64,000 nt of DNA from Acidicapsa dinghuensis (GCF_025685685.1 NZ_JAGSYH010000001.1:806001-870000), one strand, 5' to 3'. Shown: positions 35,283 to 44,779, counted from the stretch's first letter. A program made the numbers and translations. Notes: generated from the sequence alone by a model not told the origin.

Positions 35283-35900
35283 ATGGATACTCGCATCGGT
35301 TTTGGCTGGGACTCGCATGCTTTTCGTCCCGGAGTCCCGCTTCGCATTGGCGGCATGACGCTGAATCATCCCGAGGGCCTCGCAGGTCACTCCGACGGAG
35401 ATGTGCTTCTTCACGCCATTACCGACGCTCTGCTCGGCGCGGTCGCAGCTGGCGACATCGGCAGCTTCTTTCCTCCCGGTGATCCCCGCTGGAAAGACGC
35501 TGACTCATCCATCTTCCTCAACCTAGCCCTCGAAGAAATCCAGCACGCAGGCTACGGCATCGTCAATGTGGACACGACGCTTGTGCTAGCCGCACCGAAG
35601 ATATCGCCCATCGCCGGAGAGATGCGCGAGCGCGTTGCCCAACTACTCTGCGTAGAGGTGGATCAAGTCAGCATCAAGGCAAAGACTCCCGAAGGCCTCG
35701 GCCTCGATCATGTCGCTCAATGCCACGCTGTCGTGCTGCTTGAGCGTGTGCGTGATCCCGAAGACCTCAAGAGCATGTCTGCCGTCATCGAGAGCCAGCG
35801 CCAGTTGGAAGACGTTGTCGAAGACCTCCTCAGCCAGGTCCACGGAGTTCCGAAGCGCAAGGAAATCATACCGGCCTTCAACACAGACGACATCACCTAA
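35283..35900 (+). CDS. ispF: 2-C-methyl-D-erythritol 2,4-cyclodiphosphate synthase, extended
   Basis: Fifth step of the MEP pathway. Metal and active-site motifs are intact: GFGWDSHAF (D10, H12), HSDGDVLLHAITDALLGA near 36-53 and IKAKTPEGLG near 131. The family is about 160 aa; here 205 aa, with roughly 47 extra residues after VVLLE (residues 158-205) that are charged and helix-like (ESQRQLEDVVEDLLSQ). It directly follows ispD and is followed by a strong terminator. No ispC, E, G or H is in the window; dxs is 3.4 kb away. Confidence 0.95.
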   Translation: MDTRIGFGWDSHAFRPGVPLRIGGMTLNHPEGLAGHSDGDVLLHAITDALLGAVAAGDIGSFFPPGDPRWKDADSSIFLNLALEEIQHAGYGIVNVDTTLVLAAPKISPIAGEMRERVAQLLCVEVDQVSIKAKTPEGLGLDHVAQCHAVVLLERVRDPEDLKSMSAVIESQRQLEDVVEDLLSQVHGVPKRKEIIPAFNTDDIT

Positions 35901-35922
35901 AGCAACCGCAAAAATCTTACCC

Positions 35923-35956
35923 AACATACCCGGTACTCTCAACCGGGTATGTTTTT
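35923..35956 (+). terminator. Intrinsic terminator of ispD-ispF
   Basis: A perfect 12-bp stem, AACATACCCGGT (35923-35934) with ACCGGGTATGTT (35942-35953), a 7-base loop and a TTTTT run to 35956. It is 23 bases past the ispF stop, ending the transcript before gltX. Confidence 0.9.
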
Positions 35957-36048
35957 GCTGTTAGATTTGCGGCAGTTTCGCAGCACTCACAGGCTCCTGC
36001 AGCCCCATCGAAGCAGTACTCCCCTGCTAACATCAAAGGTTGGCAATC

Positions 36049-37518
36049 ATGACAGACCAGACCTCATCTTCCGCTCCTATTCGCGTTCGTATTGCACCCT
36101 CTCCAACAGGCGATCCCCACGTCGGAACCGCTTACATCGGCCTCATCAATTACATCTACGCCCGTCAGCGTGGCGGACAATTCGTTCTTCGCATCGAAGA
36201 CACGGACCGTACCCGCTTCGTCCCCACCAGCGAGCAGATGATCTTCGATGCCCTTCGCTGGCTTGGCCTTTCCTGGGATGAGGGACCAGATGTGGGTGGC
36301 CCGTATGGACCCTATCGCCAGTCCGAGCGCTCCGATATCTATCGCGAATACGTGGACAAGCTCGTCGCCAACGGCACCGCCTACCGTTGTTTCTGCACCG
36401 CGGAAAAGCTCGAAGAAGACCGCAAGCGCCAGATGGCCGCCAAGCTCCCGCCGCGTTACCCCGGCACTTGCCGCTGGCTTACTCAGGCTGAGATCGACAA
36501 CAATCTCGCGTCCGGTCTTCCCTTCACCATTCGCATGAAGGTTCCCGACGAAGGTTCGACCACCTTCACCGATGAGCTACGCGGCTCCATCACCTTCGAG
36601 CACAAAAACGTAGACGATCAGGTCCTCCTCAAGTCAGACGGCTTTCCGACATATCACCTCGCCAACGTCGTCGATGACCATCTCATGCGCATCACCGACG
36701 TCATTCGCGCAGAGGAGTGGATATCTTCGACACCCAAGCATGTCCTGCTCTATCAGGCCTTCGGCTGGGATCTCCCACGCTTCTGGCACATGCCGCTTCT
36801 GCGCAACATCGACAAGTCCAAAATCTCCAAGCGCAAGAATCCTGTCTCACTCATCTACTACCGGCAGGCCGGATTTCTGCCTGGCGCCGTTCTCAACTTC
36901 CTCGGCCTCATGGGCGGCGGCATGCCAGCCGACATCAACAACGGCACCGAAAAGTTCACCCTCGCCGAAATGGTTGAGCACTTCAACGTCAAAAACATCC
37001 GCACCGGCGGACCGGTCTTCGACCTGACCAAGCTGAAATGGCTCAATGGCGAATACCTGCGCAGCATCTCGCTCGACGACTTCTACAGCGCTCTGCGCTC
37101 CACGGTGCTGTCCGATGAATACCTGCGCAACATCGCAGAGCTCATCCAGACGCGCATCGAAACCCTCGGTCAGTTCGGCGATCTCACCGGCTTCTTCTTC
37201 GCGGACAATGTTGTTCCCTCACTGGAAGTCTACGTGCCCAAGAAACGAACTATCGAGGAAACGCTTGCCTTCGCTACAGAACAGCTCGCAGTCCTCGAAG
37301 CTTCAGACTGGACCCCGGCAGCCCTCGAACCGGCCCTCAAGAAATTCGGCGAAGAAAAGCAATGGTCTGTGAAAGAAAACTTCATGCTGCTGCGCGCCAT
37401 CGTCACCGGCGGCACCATGAGCCCGCCGCTGCTCGAAAGCCTCGTCGTCTTCGGCAAGGCCCGTACGCTCGATCGCGTTCGCCGCTTTCTCGATTCACAG
37501 AAGAAACAATCGAAATAA
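36049..37518 (+). CDS. gltX: Glutamyl-tRNA synthetase
   Basis: Class I aminoacyl-tRNA synthetase charging tRNA-Glu. The HIGH-type motif is PSPTGDPHVGTAY near residue 12 and the KMSKS-type motif is SKISKRKN near 251 (KISKR). The zinc region is present only in part (CFCTAEKL, then CRWLT). The ATG at 36049 is favoured; an in-frame ATG three codons earlier is possible. Length 489 aa, slightly above 470 but normal. Whether it also misacylates tRNA-Gln cannot be judged, since no gatCAB or glnS is in the window. It converges on an amidohydrolase gene with 33 bases between stops. Confidence 0.96.
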   Translation: MTDQTSSSAPIRVRIAPSPTGDPHVGTAYIGLINYIYARQRGGQFVLRIEDTDRTRFVPTSEQMIFDALRWLGLSWDEGPDVGGPYGPYRQSERSDIYREYVDKLVANGTAYRCFCTAEKLEEDRKRQMAAKLPPRYPGTCRWLTQAEIDNNLASGLPFTIRMKVPDEGSTTFTDELRGSITFEHKNVDDQVLLKSDGFPTYHLANVVDDHLMRITDVIRAEEWISSTPKHVLLYQAFGWDLPRFWHMPLLRNIDKSKISKRKNPVSLIYYRQAGFLPGAVLNFLGLMGGGMPADINNGTEKFTLAEMVEHFNVKNIRTGGPVFDLTKLKWLNGEYLRSISLDDFYSALRSTVLSDEYLRNIAELIQTRIETLGQFGDLTGFFFADNVVPSLEVYVPKKRTIEETLAFATEQLAVLEASDWTPAALEPALKKFGEEKQWSVKENFMLLRAIVTGGTMSPPLLESLVVFGKARTLDRVRRFLDSQKKQSK

Positions 37519-37551
37519 CGGGCGCTGTGCAAGAAGTAGCTGGATAGGGCC

Positions 37552-39123
37552 CTATTTTTTTAGCAGCGAAGCACGGTCGATCACGTTGCCATCCACCAGC
37601 AGCGTGTTGATACGGCGCACATTCCAGATACTCACTGTCGGGTCGGCATCCAGAATGAGGATGTCGGCCCTGCGTCCTGGAGCAATCAGTCCCAACTCGC
37701 TCCAGTGGAACTGCTCCGCATAATTACTCGTAGCCGCCGCAAGAGCCTCTCGCGGAGACAGCCCGAGTCGTACCAGCATTTCAAGCTCGGTGTGCATCGA
37801 GATACCTGGCATCGAACCCGACGCCGGCGCTCCGCTCGCAGCCAGGTAGTGAGGGTATGCAGTAAAGATCGATTGATTGATCGCCCATAAGCGATCTGCC
37901 TGCTGATCTGCCTTATGGTGCAGATTTTCTTCCATCCAGCGCTGCACAGAGTTGGGCGCGTGACGTGCCCATGCTGGCAAGGAATATACAGCCTCTCCCG
38001 TTTGCGGATCGGAAGGAGCAAACATCAACTTGGGATCGAGTATTCGCGCTACAGGCTCTTTCCACAAATTTCTGTGGTTCGGTAATCGCGTATAGAAATT
38101 GCTGAAGGTAGGCATCAGCGCTACGTGATGCTGCGCGATTAACTGCCCATAGCTCTTCCAATGCGGATCCATAGGAGGCAGGCGTTCCGCATAGCCGTAA
38201 GCTGTGCGCGAAGCAGACCCCTCTGGATCGCTCGTGAGCGGCTGTTGCAGTTCATCGGGTATAACACCCAGTTCATACCGGCCCATGTGCAGCAAAGCAT
38301 CCACACCAGCTTGAATCGCAACCCGGTACGGTGTTGAAACAAACTCGCCGTAAGTGATCAACCCTATCTGATGTGCGCGGTCAACAATCCATTGCGTATT
38401 CGCGGCAGTGAGATTATGTCCCAGCCACACGACACGCGTGCCCAGCTTCGCGGTATCCAGCAATTGCCTCGCCGTGTCATCGGGGCTCAACTCCACCGAC
38501 CTGCCATCGGGAGGGTCCTTCAGCTTCTGTGCCCACGTGGGATTGTGAATCAGCAGGCTATAGTCATCCGTCGATCCAACGCTATCCAGCAGGTACACAT
38601 GCGGCGTAGGATTTGCATGCTGATCAATCGGCCCACGCCGTTCGTCCCAGCCAGCGACGACAGTCGTCACGCCCATATACAGATTGGCATCTGCATCGGC
38701 CTGGCTGCTCATGCCCGCAAAGCCGTCAATGAGCCCCGGAATAAGATATTTTCCCGTGCAATCGATGACCTGCGAGCCCTTTGGTATAGGCAGTGCCGAT
38801 CTCGGACCAACCGCCAGCACATGTCCATCGCGAATATAAATAATTGCGTCCGGAATATCGTTTGCCGAGTCGCCCCAACTTGTCAGATCAACCACTGTGC
38901 CGCCGGCGAGCACCAGCGGAGGAGGAGGTGCCACCTGTCCATTGGGAATCTGGCGCGCATCGGCGGAAGCAGCAACCGCAACAAGAAAGACAGCAGCCAG
39001 TCGGTTTGCTGACAACGCAAGGTCAGAGCAATCAAAACCAGATGCAGATGACAAAAAGATCTGCGCCACCCTGGACCACGAGCACAGCAGCCTGCGCAAA
39101 AGTGTTCTTTTAGAAATCAGCAT
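37552..39123 (-). CDS. Amidohydrolase-like protein without HxH metal motif
   Basis: A 523-aa protein with the frame of a secreted amidohydrolase: an N-terminal hydrophobic segment (RLAAVFLVAVAASADARQ), the small beta domain (VLAGGTVVDLTSWG, IYIRDGHVLAVGP), and the C-terminal GLSPREALAAATSNYAEQF ... GLIAPGRRADILILDADP. In active members the strand reads LIPGLIDxHxH; here it reads LIPGLIDGFAG (residues 127-137), so both first histidines are gone. The later ligand region ALLHMGRY is also atypical. It may be non-catalytic or use another metal set. Codirectional with dxs, 200 bases downstream of it. Confidence 0.85.
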   Translation of the reverse strand: MLISKRTLLRRLLCSWSRVAQIFLSSASGFDCSDLALSANRLAAVFLVAVAASADARQIPNGQVAPPPPLVLAGGTVVDLTSWGDSANDIPDAIIYIRDGHVLAVGPRSALPIPKGSQVIDCTGKYLIPGLIDGFAGMSSQADADANLYMGVTTVVAGWDERRGPIDQHANPTPHVYLLDSVGSTDDYSLLIHNPTWAQKLKDPPDGRSVELSPDDTARQLLDTAKLGTRVVWLGHNLTAANTQWIVDRAHQIGLITYGEFVSTPYRVAIQAGVDALLHMGRYELGVIPDELQQPLTSDPEGSASRTAYGYAERLPPMDPHWKSYGQLIAQHHVALMPTFSNFYTRLPNHRNLWKEPVARILDPKLMFAPSDPQTGEAVYSLPAWARHAPNSVQRWMEENLHHKADQQADRLWAINQSIFTAYPHYLAASGAPASGSMPGISMHTELEMLVRLGLSPREALAAATSNYAEQFHWSELGLIAPGRRADILILDADPTVSIWNVRRINTLLVDGNVIDRASLLKK

Positions 39124-39329
39124 CGTCCGGGTGTTTCCCTAATTGTCTCACGCAGCCTTTGAATCGACGAAAAATCACCAGACCATAGCAAGCAGGATTC
39201 TGCAAAACATACGGCATATTGAATGCGGTAATGCACCCTCTTCAAATCGTTCATTTACTGGTGATCCGCCTTTGCCCCGTGCGAATCGGTTCCTGCCCTC
39301 TTGTAGCTGATTCCAGAGCGGCTTGCAAT

Positions 39330-41219
39330 CTAAATTGCGACACGAGCACGCCTGCGCAGTGAAGAGAGGTATGGTTGAAGCTGCAGATAAGCAGCCTCAG
39401 CCGTCACCCCATGACGTGCGCGCAATTGATCCACCTTGCCATGCTCGATGAATCTGTCGGGCCATCCGATGCGCACCACTGGAACGTTCAAGCCAAGCTG
39501 GCTCAACACCTCCAGTACGACAGCTCCAAAGCCGCCGGCAAGCGCATGATCTTCAAATGTCACAAAAGCATGAACCCGCTTTGCGTATTGCTCGATCAGT
39601 TCAACATCCAGCGGCTTTACAAATCTCGGGTTCACGACGGCCGCGGAGATTCCGTCCCGCTCCAAACGTCCGGCCAGATCCTGCGCCAAAGTGATCATTG
39701 GTCCAAGGCCAAGAATTGCGACGTCGGAACCATCGGCAAGCACCTCAGCTTTGCCAACCGGCAGCAGTTCCGGCTTGCTCTTGCGCGCAACACCGGCAAC
39801 AGCGCCTCGCGGATAGCGAATCCCACTTGGACCTGGAATCTGAGTCGCCGTCAGCATCATGTCCGCAAGTTCATCTTCATCCTTCGGAGCCATCAGAACA
39901 ATCTCGGGAATATCCCGCAGATACCCAATATCGAATAGTCCATGATGCGTCGGGCCATCATCACCCGAAAGTCCCGCGCGATCCATGCAGAAGATCACCG
40001 GCAATTTTTGCAGACAAACATCGTGCACAATCGGATCGAAAGCCCGCTGCAGAAAAGTTGAGTAAATCGCGCAAACCGGCTTGTAGCCCTGCGTCGCCAT
40101 CCCTGCCGCAAAGATCACAGCATGCTCTTCCGCAATGCCTACATCGAAATACCTCTTCGGATGATGAGGACGGAACAGATCGAGCGCCGTGCCATTTGGC
40201 ATTGCCGCTGTGATCGCAACAATCTTCTCGTCTTCATTCGCCAGTTGCACCAGAGTATTCGCAAAAACCTCCGAATACGTCACCTGTCCCGCAGGCTTTG
40301 TCTGTCCGGTCTCGGGATCATACGGCCCCAGCCCATGAAACTTCTTCTGCAAATCCAACGCAGGCTGAAATCCCTTGCCCTTCTGCGTCAACACATGTAG
40401 CAGCACTGGCCGGTTCTCTGACTTCAGGAATTCAAATGTCTGCGTCAACAGCGGGATGTTGTGCCCATCGATCGGTCCGTAGTACGTCAATCCAAACTCT
40501 TCAAAGAACATCGAGGGCCACAACATGCCCTTGGCTGCTTCCTCCGCTTTGCGCGCCACATGAATCGCGGCCTTGCCGCCGAACTTTTCAATAAGCCTCG
40601 AAGCGGAGTCATGCAGGTGCTTATACCGCTCATTCGCCACAATGCGATGGAAGTAACGAGCAATCGCTCCGACATTTCTATCAATCGACCATTCGTTGTC
40701 GTTCAGCACCACAATCAGCCGTTTCGTCTGCTCGGCTATGTTATTCAGCGCTTCATATGAAATTCCGTTAGTAAATGCAGCGTCCCCAGCCACGGCAATC
40801 ACATGATTTTTGCCGCCGCTCAGATCGCGTGCAACCGCCATGCCCAACGCCGCGGAAATAGCCGTCCCTGCATGCCCGGCTCCATACGCGTCATGCTGGC
40901 TCTCCGTGCGCAGCATGAAGCCATTCAATCCGCCCGGCTGCCGAATCGTATCGAACTGTTTCCGGCGTCCCGTCAACAACTTATGGATATAAGCCTGATG
41001 GCTCACATCCATGAGAATCTTGTCTTCCGGCGTGTTAAAGACCATGTGTAGCGCGATTGTGAGCTCAACCACGCCAAGATTCGGTCCCAGATGGCCACCG
41101 GTTCTTGAAAGAGACTGGATCAGGCACTGGCGAATTTCTGCAGCCAGTGATTCCAATTGCGAAGGAGAAAGACGCCGGAGATCCTGGGCTGATTCTATTG
41201 AGTCGAGCAAGGGAGTCAT
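39330..41219 (-). CDS. dxs: 1-deoxy-D-xylulose-5-phosphate synthase
   Basis: Thiamine-diphosphate enzyme that starts the MEP pathway from pyruvate and glyceraldehyde 3-phosphate. 629 aa, normal. The TPP motif GDAAFTNGISYEALNN is near residue 150, the transketolase-type second domain includes DRAGLSGDDGPTHHG near 417 and the C-terminal domain follows. Upstream lies a promoter with perfect extended -10 and, immediately after it, a terminator-like hairpin (41301-41359), hinting at attenuation. ispD and ispF are 4-6 kb away on the opposite strand. Confidence 0.97.
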   Translation of the reverse strand: MTPLLDSIESAQDLRRLSPSQLESLAAEIRQCLIQSLSRTGGHLGPNLGVVELTIALHMVFNTPEDKILMDVSHQAYIHKLLTGRRKQFDTIRQPGGLNGFMLRTESQHDAYGAGHAGTAISAALGMAVARDLSGGKNHVIAVAGDAAFTNGISYEALNNIAEQTKRLIVVLNDNEWSIDRNVGAIARYFHRIVANERYKHLHDSASRLIEKFGGKAAIHVARKAEEAAKGMLWPSMFFEEFGLTYYGPIDGHNIPLLTQTFEFLKSENRPVLLHVLTQKGKGFQPALDLQKKFHGLGPYDPETGQTKPAGQVTYSEVFANTLVQLANEDEKIVAITAAMPNGTALDLFRPHHPKRYFDVGIAEEHAVIFAAGMATQGYKPVCAIYSTFLQRAFDPIVHDVCLQKLPVIFCMDRAGLSGDDGPTHHGLFDIGYLRDIPEIVLMAPKDEDELADMMLTATQIPGPSGIRYPRGAVAGVARKSKPELLPVGKAEVLADGSDVAILGLGPMITLAQDLAGRLERDGISAAVVNPRFVKPLDVELIEQYAKRVHAFVTFEDHALAGGFGAVVLEVLSQLGLNVPVVRIGWPDRFIEHGKVDQLRARHGVTAEAAYLQLQPYLSSLRRRARVAI

Positions 41220-41300
41220 TCGAATCCTTCCGCGTCTAACCTGCTACCGCATGACGCAACGCGGCCTGCATACCGTCCTCAACTATCCCAATGAGGAACG

Positions 41301-41331
41301 CTAAAGAAAAAGACCCCACTTCTACGGGGTC
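41301..41331 (-). terminator. Terminator-like hairpin in the dxs leader
   Basis: On the minus strand GACCCC (41331-41326) and GGGGTC (41317-41312) form a 6-bp GC-rich stem with an 8-base loop, followed by TTTTTCTTT (41311-41303). It starts ~15 bases after the predicted transcription start and 82 bases before the dxs ATG. Confidence 0.7.
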
Positions 41332-41353
41332 CACGGCGGCCAACGTCATCTTG

Positions 41354-41362
41354 ATTATAGCA
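41354..41362 (-). promoter_or_regulatory. Extended -10 promoter of dxs
   Basis: Minus strand TGCTATAAT is a perfect extended -10 (TGnTATAAT). No good -35 is present at 16-18 bases. The start point would be near 41347. Confidence 0.6.
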
Positions 41363-41526
41363 ACTTTCACATTTTGACTCCGATAACATCAAACCCATCA
41401 ACAACCCTACGGTTCCTCAGATTGCAACGCCAACTAACCGCCTTAGACGCAAAACCTGGTAACCAGGTAACACACTTTCCTGGCGTAGCATGAGAATTGA
41501 GAATCAGGAGCGATGCGAGATCGTAA

Positions 41527-42096
41527 ATGAAAAGCCTCTTCAGTAAAATTGCGGGCCTTATTCTGCTATGCGGACTCTTCTCAGGACCACAATTGATCGC
41601 CCAGGTTCTCGGCGGAACAGCTCTTCCCGGTTCGCAGACTGACGCTCCTCCAAATCCCTTATCCGATACATCTATTTCGCCCTCTAAAGAGCTGCTTTTT
41701 CAACTGGAAGCCAAATTTGCGAAAGACACAGCCGAGGGCGGAGGTCCAGCTTTCGCAAAATGGTTCGCAGACGATGCAGTTACCATTGCCAACAGCCAGT
41801 CGCCAGTGCGCGGACGCGATGCCATTGCCCACGCTGCCAATTGGTCGCCTTCCTCTTATCAGCTCACATGGACTCCGACAGACGCGGTCATGAGCCCAGC
41901 CGGGGACATGGGTTATACCTGGGGGCATTATGAAGGCCGCAGCAAAGACCCGGATGGTAACGCAAAAGTAACGACTGGACGTTACTTCACCATCTGGCGC
42001 AAAGAACCGGACGGGAGCTGGAAAGTCGTGCTGGATGCGAGCAATGAAGAACCACCGAATGCAGGTGATTGCTGCCGCGTCCCGACCACCCCATAA
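41527..42096 (+). CDS. Secreted NTF2-like protein (DUF4440/SnoaL type)
   Basis: A 189-aa protein with signal peptide (KIAGLILLCGLFSGPQLIAQ). The mature part is a single NTF2-like fold: FAKWFADDAVTIANSQSPVRGRDAI is the typical DUF4440 segment (the pattern W-F-A-D-D-A near 78), followed by TPTDAVMSPAGDMGYTWGHYE and RYFTIWRKEPDGSWKVVLDA. No catalytic residues can be assigned. It ends with Cys-Cys near the C-terminus. It stands alone, divergent from dxs. Confidence 0.85.
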   Translation: MKSLFSKIAGLILLCGLFSGPQLIAQVLGGTALPGSQTDAPPNPLSDTSISPSKELLFQLEAKFAKDTAEGGGPAFAKWFADDAVTIANSQSPVRGRDAIAHAANWSPSSYQLTWTPTDAVMSPAGDMGYTWGHYEGRSKDPDGNAKVTTGRYFTIWRKEPDGSWKVVLDASNEEPPNAGDCCRVPTTP

Positions 42097-42272
42097 AGCA
42101 AACAAAATCCTCGATTACGAAGGTGTTTCAGGGTACTGTAGTCCCAGCGAGAAATCCTCAGTGTCGGCGTTACTTCGGTAGGACATGGCAGACGATAGTC
42201 TTTGCCCGTTTTGTGCAAGGGCAGAACTCTCCTCATTCCGCCATACTCAAGTTACGTTGATAAATGGCCGCC

Positions 42273-44711
42273 ATGTCTCAAATCGAGGACAAAATCCGGG
42301 CTGAAAGGCACGTACCGGAAGCCCTGCCCGAAGCTGACCTCTTCGAAGCAGCTCCAGACCCGGCGCTCGAGGAAATTTTGCGGCTTGCCGTAGTCCTCTC
42401 CGGTGCGGATTTTGCCTACCTCAGCACCGTCGAAGACGGCCGTCTGCAGTTCAAATGCACCTATGCTTTTGTGCCGCGCCATCGCTATCAGGTTGCTGCA
42501 GCCTGCCGGTGGACCATGAAGGATTCGGCTCCGCTGTTGCTTCATGACGCCGCTGCGGACGCACGTTTCACTTCCGAAGGCGTCGATCTGGAAGAGGCGC
42601 TTCCATGTCGTTCTTATCTCGGCATACCGCTCATGGGTCCCGGCAATCGTCCGGCCGGCACCCTCGCCATGCTCGCCGTCGAGCCCAACCGGTTCCAGGC
42701 TGAACATGTAAGCCTCCTCAGCATCCTCGCCCGCCAGGCCGTCACCCGCATGGAGCTCTACGTCCGCTCTGCGGCCCAGGAGCAGGCTCAGCGCGCCCGC
42801 CTTCGCCTGGAGCGGGCTCTAGCCATCGAGCGCAACTTCGTTTCCGCCACGCTCGACTCCATCCCTGCCCTCGTCGCCGTTCTGGATACTGCTGGCCGTA
42901 TGGTCCGCTTCAATCGCCCATGCGAAGACCTCACCGGTCTCCACCTCGGCGAGATCGTTGGCCGTTCCTTCATTCAAGAGATCCTCGTCGAGCGTGACGC
43001 TCATGGCTGGGCACAGGACAAGGTTGCACTCGCTGCCAATGGCCAGACCGTCGGGCCCTACGAAAATCTCTGGCACACAGCGCAGGGTGCACCGCGCCGC
43101 GTGAGCTGGACCCTCCGCCCCCTTATCGTTCCAGGGGCAACCTTTGCCAACGGTGCGGAAGCGGGCACGGAAGTGCAATACCTCATCGTCAGCGGCAGTG
43201 ACGTCACCGGCCAGCGGCAGGCAGAACAGGCACTGCTCACCAGCGAAACGCGCTATAAACACGTCGTCGAAAACAGTCTCGGCTTTGTTTTCACCTGTAC
43301 ACTCGACGGTCGTCTGACATCCCTCAATGGATACACCGCCGATAGCCTCGGCTACGCTCTAGAAGAGTTAACCGGGAAACCAATCTCCAATTTCCTGAGT
43401 AAGGCCGGTCTTGCGGAATTTACCTCAAGCCTCAAGACCGTCATCACCAAGGGCGAATATCAGGGAACTATTCCCTTCCTGCGTAAAGATGGCAGCGAAC
43501 GCCAGATCGCTTTCCGCAGCAGGCGTATGGATCTCCCCGGTAGCATCTCCTTCGTCCTCACCCACGGCATGGATGTCACCGAGCAGCACAGCGCTGAAGA
43601 AGAGCTTCAGTTAGTGCGCCGCCAGCGCGAGTTGATTCTCGCCGCTGTCGGCGATGGCATCTACGGTATAGACCTCAGCGGGAAGCTCAGTTTTATCAAT
43701 CCCGCCGCGGCCAAAATGCTCGGTTACAAAGTAGACGAGCTTAATGGTAAAGATGTTCACGAATTAATTCACCACAGTCATGCAGATGGAACACCGCATT
43801 CTCGGGCAAATTGCCCCATCCTCCTCGGTTTGCGGCGTCGGCAGGATGTTCGTATTCGAGACGACGTCTTCTGGCGTAAAGATGGCACATCTGTCCCTGT
43901 GGAATATGTAGCTAGTCCATTGATAGATGAGGGGGCAATTGCAGGTATGGTAGTGGCATTTCAGGATATTTCAGAACGTCGTCGCCTGGAGCGGATGAAA
44001 GACGAATTCATCTCTACGGTCAGTCATGAACTCCGCACCCCCCTGACATCCCTGCGCGCCTCTCTTGGTCTTATTTCTTCCGGTCAGCTCGACAAGCGTC
44101 CGGAAAAACAGAAGCAGATGCTTGAGGTAGCCATCGGCAACTGCGACCGGCTTGTTCGCCTGGTCAACGACATCCTCGACTTTGACAAAGTCGAGCGTGG
44201 CGCCATGTCTCTCAATCGCGAAACCCTGCCCGTCATCGATGTACTCCGCCGCGCAGCGGATAAGGCTCACGACGATGCGGTGAAGGCTAAAATCACATTC
44301 CGCTTCGATGCCGCGAGCGCCATCAAGGTCGACGTCGATCAGGAACGCATACTTCAGGTCCTCGCCGAGCTCGTCACCAACGCCGTCAAATTCTCGCCGC
44401 CTCAAACGATGATCAAGCTCGGCGCATACCCCTCCGCAAAGAACCTCGATACAGGCCGTGAAGAGGTCTGCGTCTTCGTGCAGGATCAGGGGCGCGGCAT
44501 TCCTTCCGAAAAACTGGACGTCATCTTCGAGGTCTTCCAGCAGGGCGATGCCTCTGACTCACGCGCTCTCGGCGGCACGGGCCTCGGACTCGCCATCTGC
44601 AAGCGCATCGTGCAACAGCACGGCGGACGCATCTGGGTAGAAAGCGAATCCGGCAAAGGCAGTAAGTTTCTGTTTACCCTGCCCGCCGGCAAGACTGAAA
44701 CGAACACTTAA
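42273..44711 (+). CDS. Sensor histidine kinase, GAF-PAS-PAS-PAS-HisKA-HATPase
   Basis: A large soluble signalling kinase of about 812 aa. A GAF domain spans roughly residues 30-175, followed by a coiled stretch (AQEQAQRARLRLERALAIERNF) and three PAS domains near 190-320, 325-435 and 448-565. The phosphoacceptor is in FISTVSHELRTPLTSLRASL, then N-box LVTNAVKF, G1 VQDQGRGIP, F-box FEVFQQGD and G2 GGTGLGLAICKRI. No transmembrane segment is seen, so it senses cytosolic signals. No response regulator is adjacent (orphan kinase). A start three codons upstream (42264) is equally possible. Confidence 0.94.
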   Translation: MSQIEDKIRAERHVPEALPEADLFEAAPDPALEEILRLAVVLSGADFAYLSTVEDGRLQFKCTYAFVPRHRYQVAAACRWTMKDSAPLLLHDAAADARFTSEGVDLEEALPCRSYLGIPLMGPGNRPAGTLAMLAVEPNRFQAEHVSLLSILARQAVTRMELYVRSAAQEQAQRARLRLERALAIERNFVSATLDSIPALVAVLDTAGRMVRFNRPCEDLTGLHLGEIVGRSFIQEILVERDAHGWAQDKVALAANGQTVGPYENLWHTAQGAPRRVSWTLRPLIVPGATFANGAEAGTEVQYLIVSGSDVTGQRQAEQALLTSETRYKHVVENSLGFVFTCTLDGRLTSLNGYTADSLGYALEELTGKPISNFLSKAGLAEFTSSLKTVITKGEYQGTIPFLRKDGSERQIAFRSRRMDLPGSISFVLTHGMDVTEQHSAEEELQLVRRQRELILAAVGDGIYGIDLSGKLSFINPAAAKMLGYKVDELNGKDVHELIHHSHADGTPHSRANCPILLGLRRRQDVRIRDDVFWRKDGTSVPVEYVASPLIDEGAIAGMVVAFQDISERRRLERMKDEFISTVSHELRTPLTSLRASLGLISSGQLDKRPEKQKQMLEVAIGNCDRLVRLVNDILDFDKVERGAMSLNRETLPVIDVLRRAADKAHDDAVKAKITFRFDAASAIKVDVDQERILQVLAELVTNAVKFSPPQTMIKLGAYPSAKNLDTGREEVCVFVQDQGRGIPSEKLDVIFEVFQQGDASDSRALGGTGLGLAICKRIVQQHGGRIWVESESGKGSKFLFTLPAGKTETNT

Positions 44712-44732
44712 TTTTCAGATCCGCATGAGACA

Positions 44733-44774
44733 ATGCCTTCGGCGTGTACCCTGCAAAAGGACTACCGAAGGCAT
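44733..44774 (+). promoter_or_regulatory. 10-bp inverted repeat spanning the KimA-like gene leader
   Basis: ATGCCTTCGG (44733-44742) and CCGAAGGCAT (44765-44774) form a perfect 10-bp stem with a 22-base loop. The loop contains AAAAGGA, the only ribosome-binding-like site, and the stem ends 5 bases before the ATG at 44780. It may also act as a terminator of the kinase gene, but has no T run. Confidence 0.5.
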
Positions 44775-44779
44775 AATTA

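Larger units (their letters stand above)
41220..41526. other. 307-base gap between dxs and the NTF2-like gene
   Basis: Divergent promoter region. On the minus strand it holds the extended -10 at 41354-41362 and the terminator-like hairpin at 41301-41331. I saw no clear plus-strand promoter apart from a purine-rich site before 41527, and no small gene. Confidence 0.6.

Noticed and set aside
37540..37558. ATAGGGCCCTATTTTTTT as a gltX terminator
   Set aside because: The palindrome has no loop, so only a 4-bp stem could form; too weak to call.
44712..44779. c-di-AMP (ydaO-type) riboswitch before the KimA-like gene
   Set aside because: The leader is only 68 bases, too short for that RNA, and holds just one simple hairpin.
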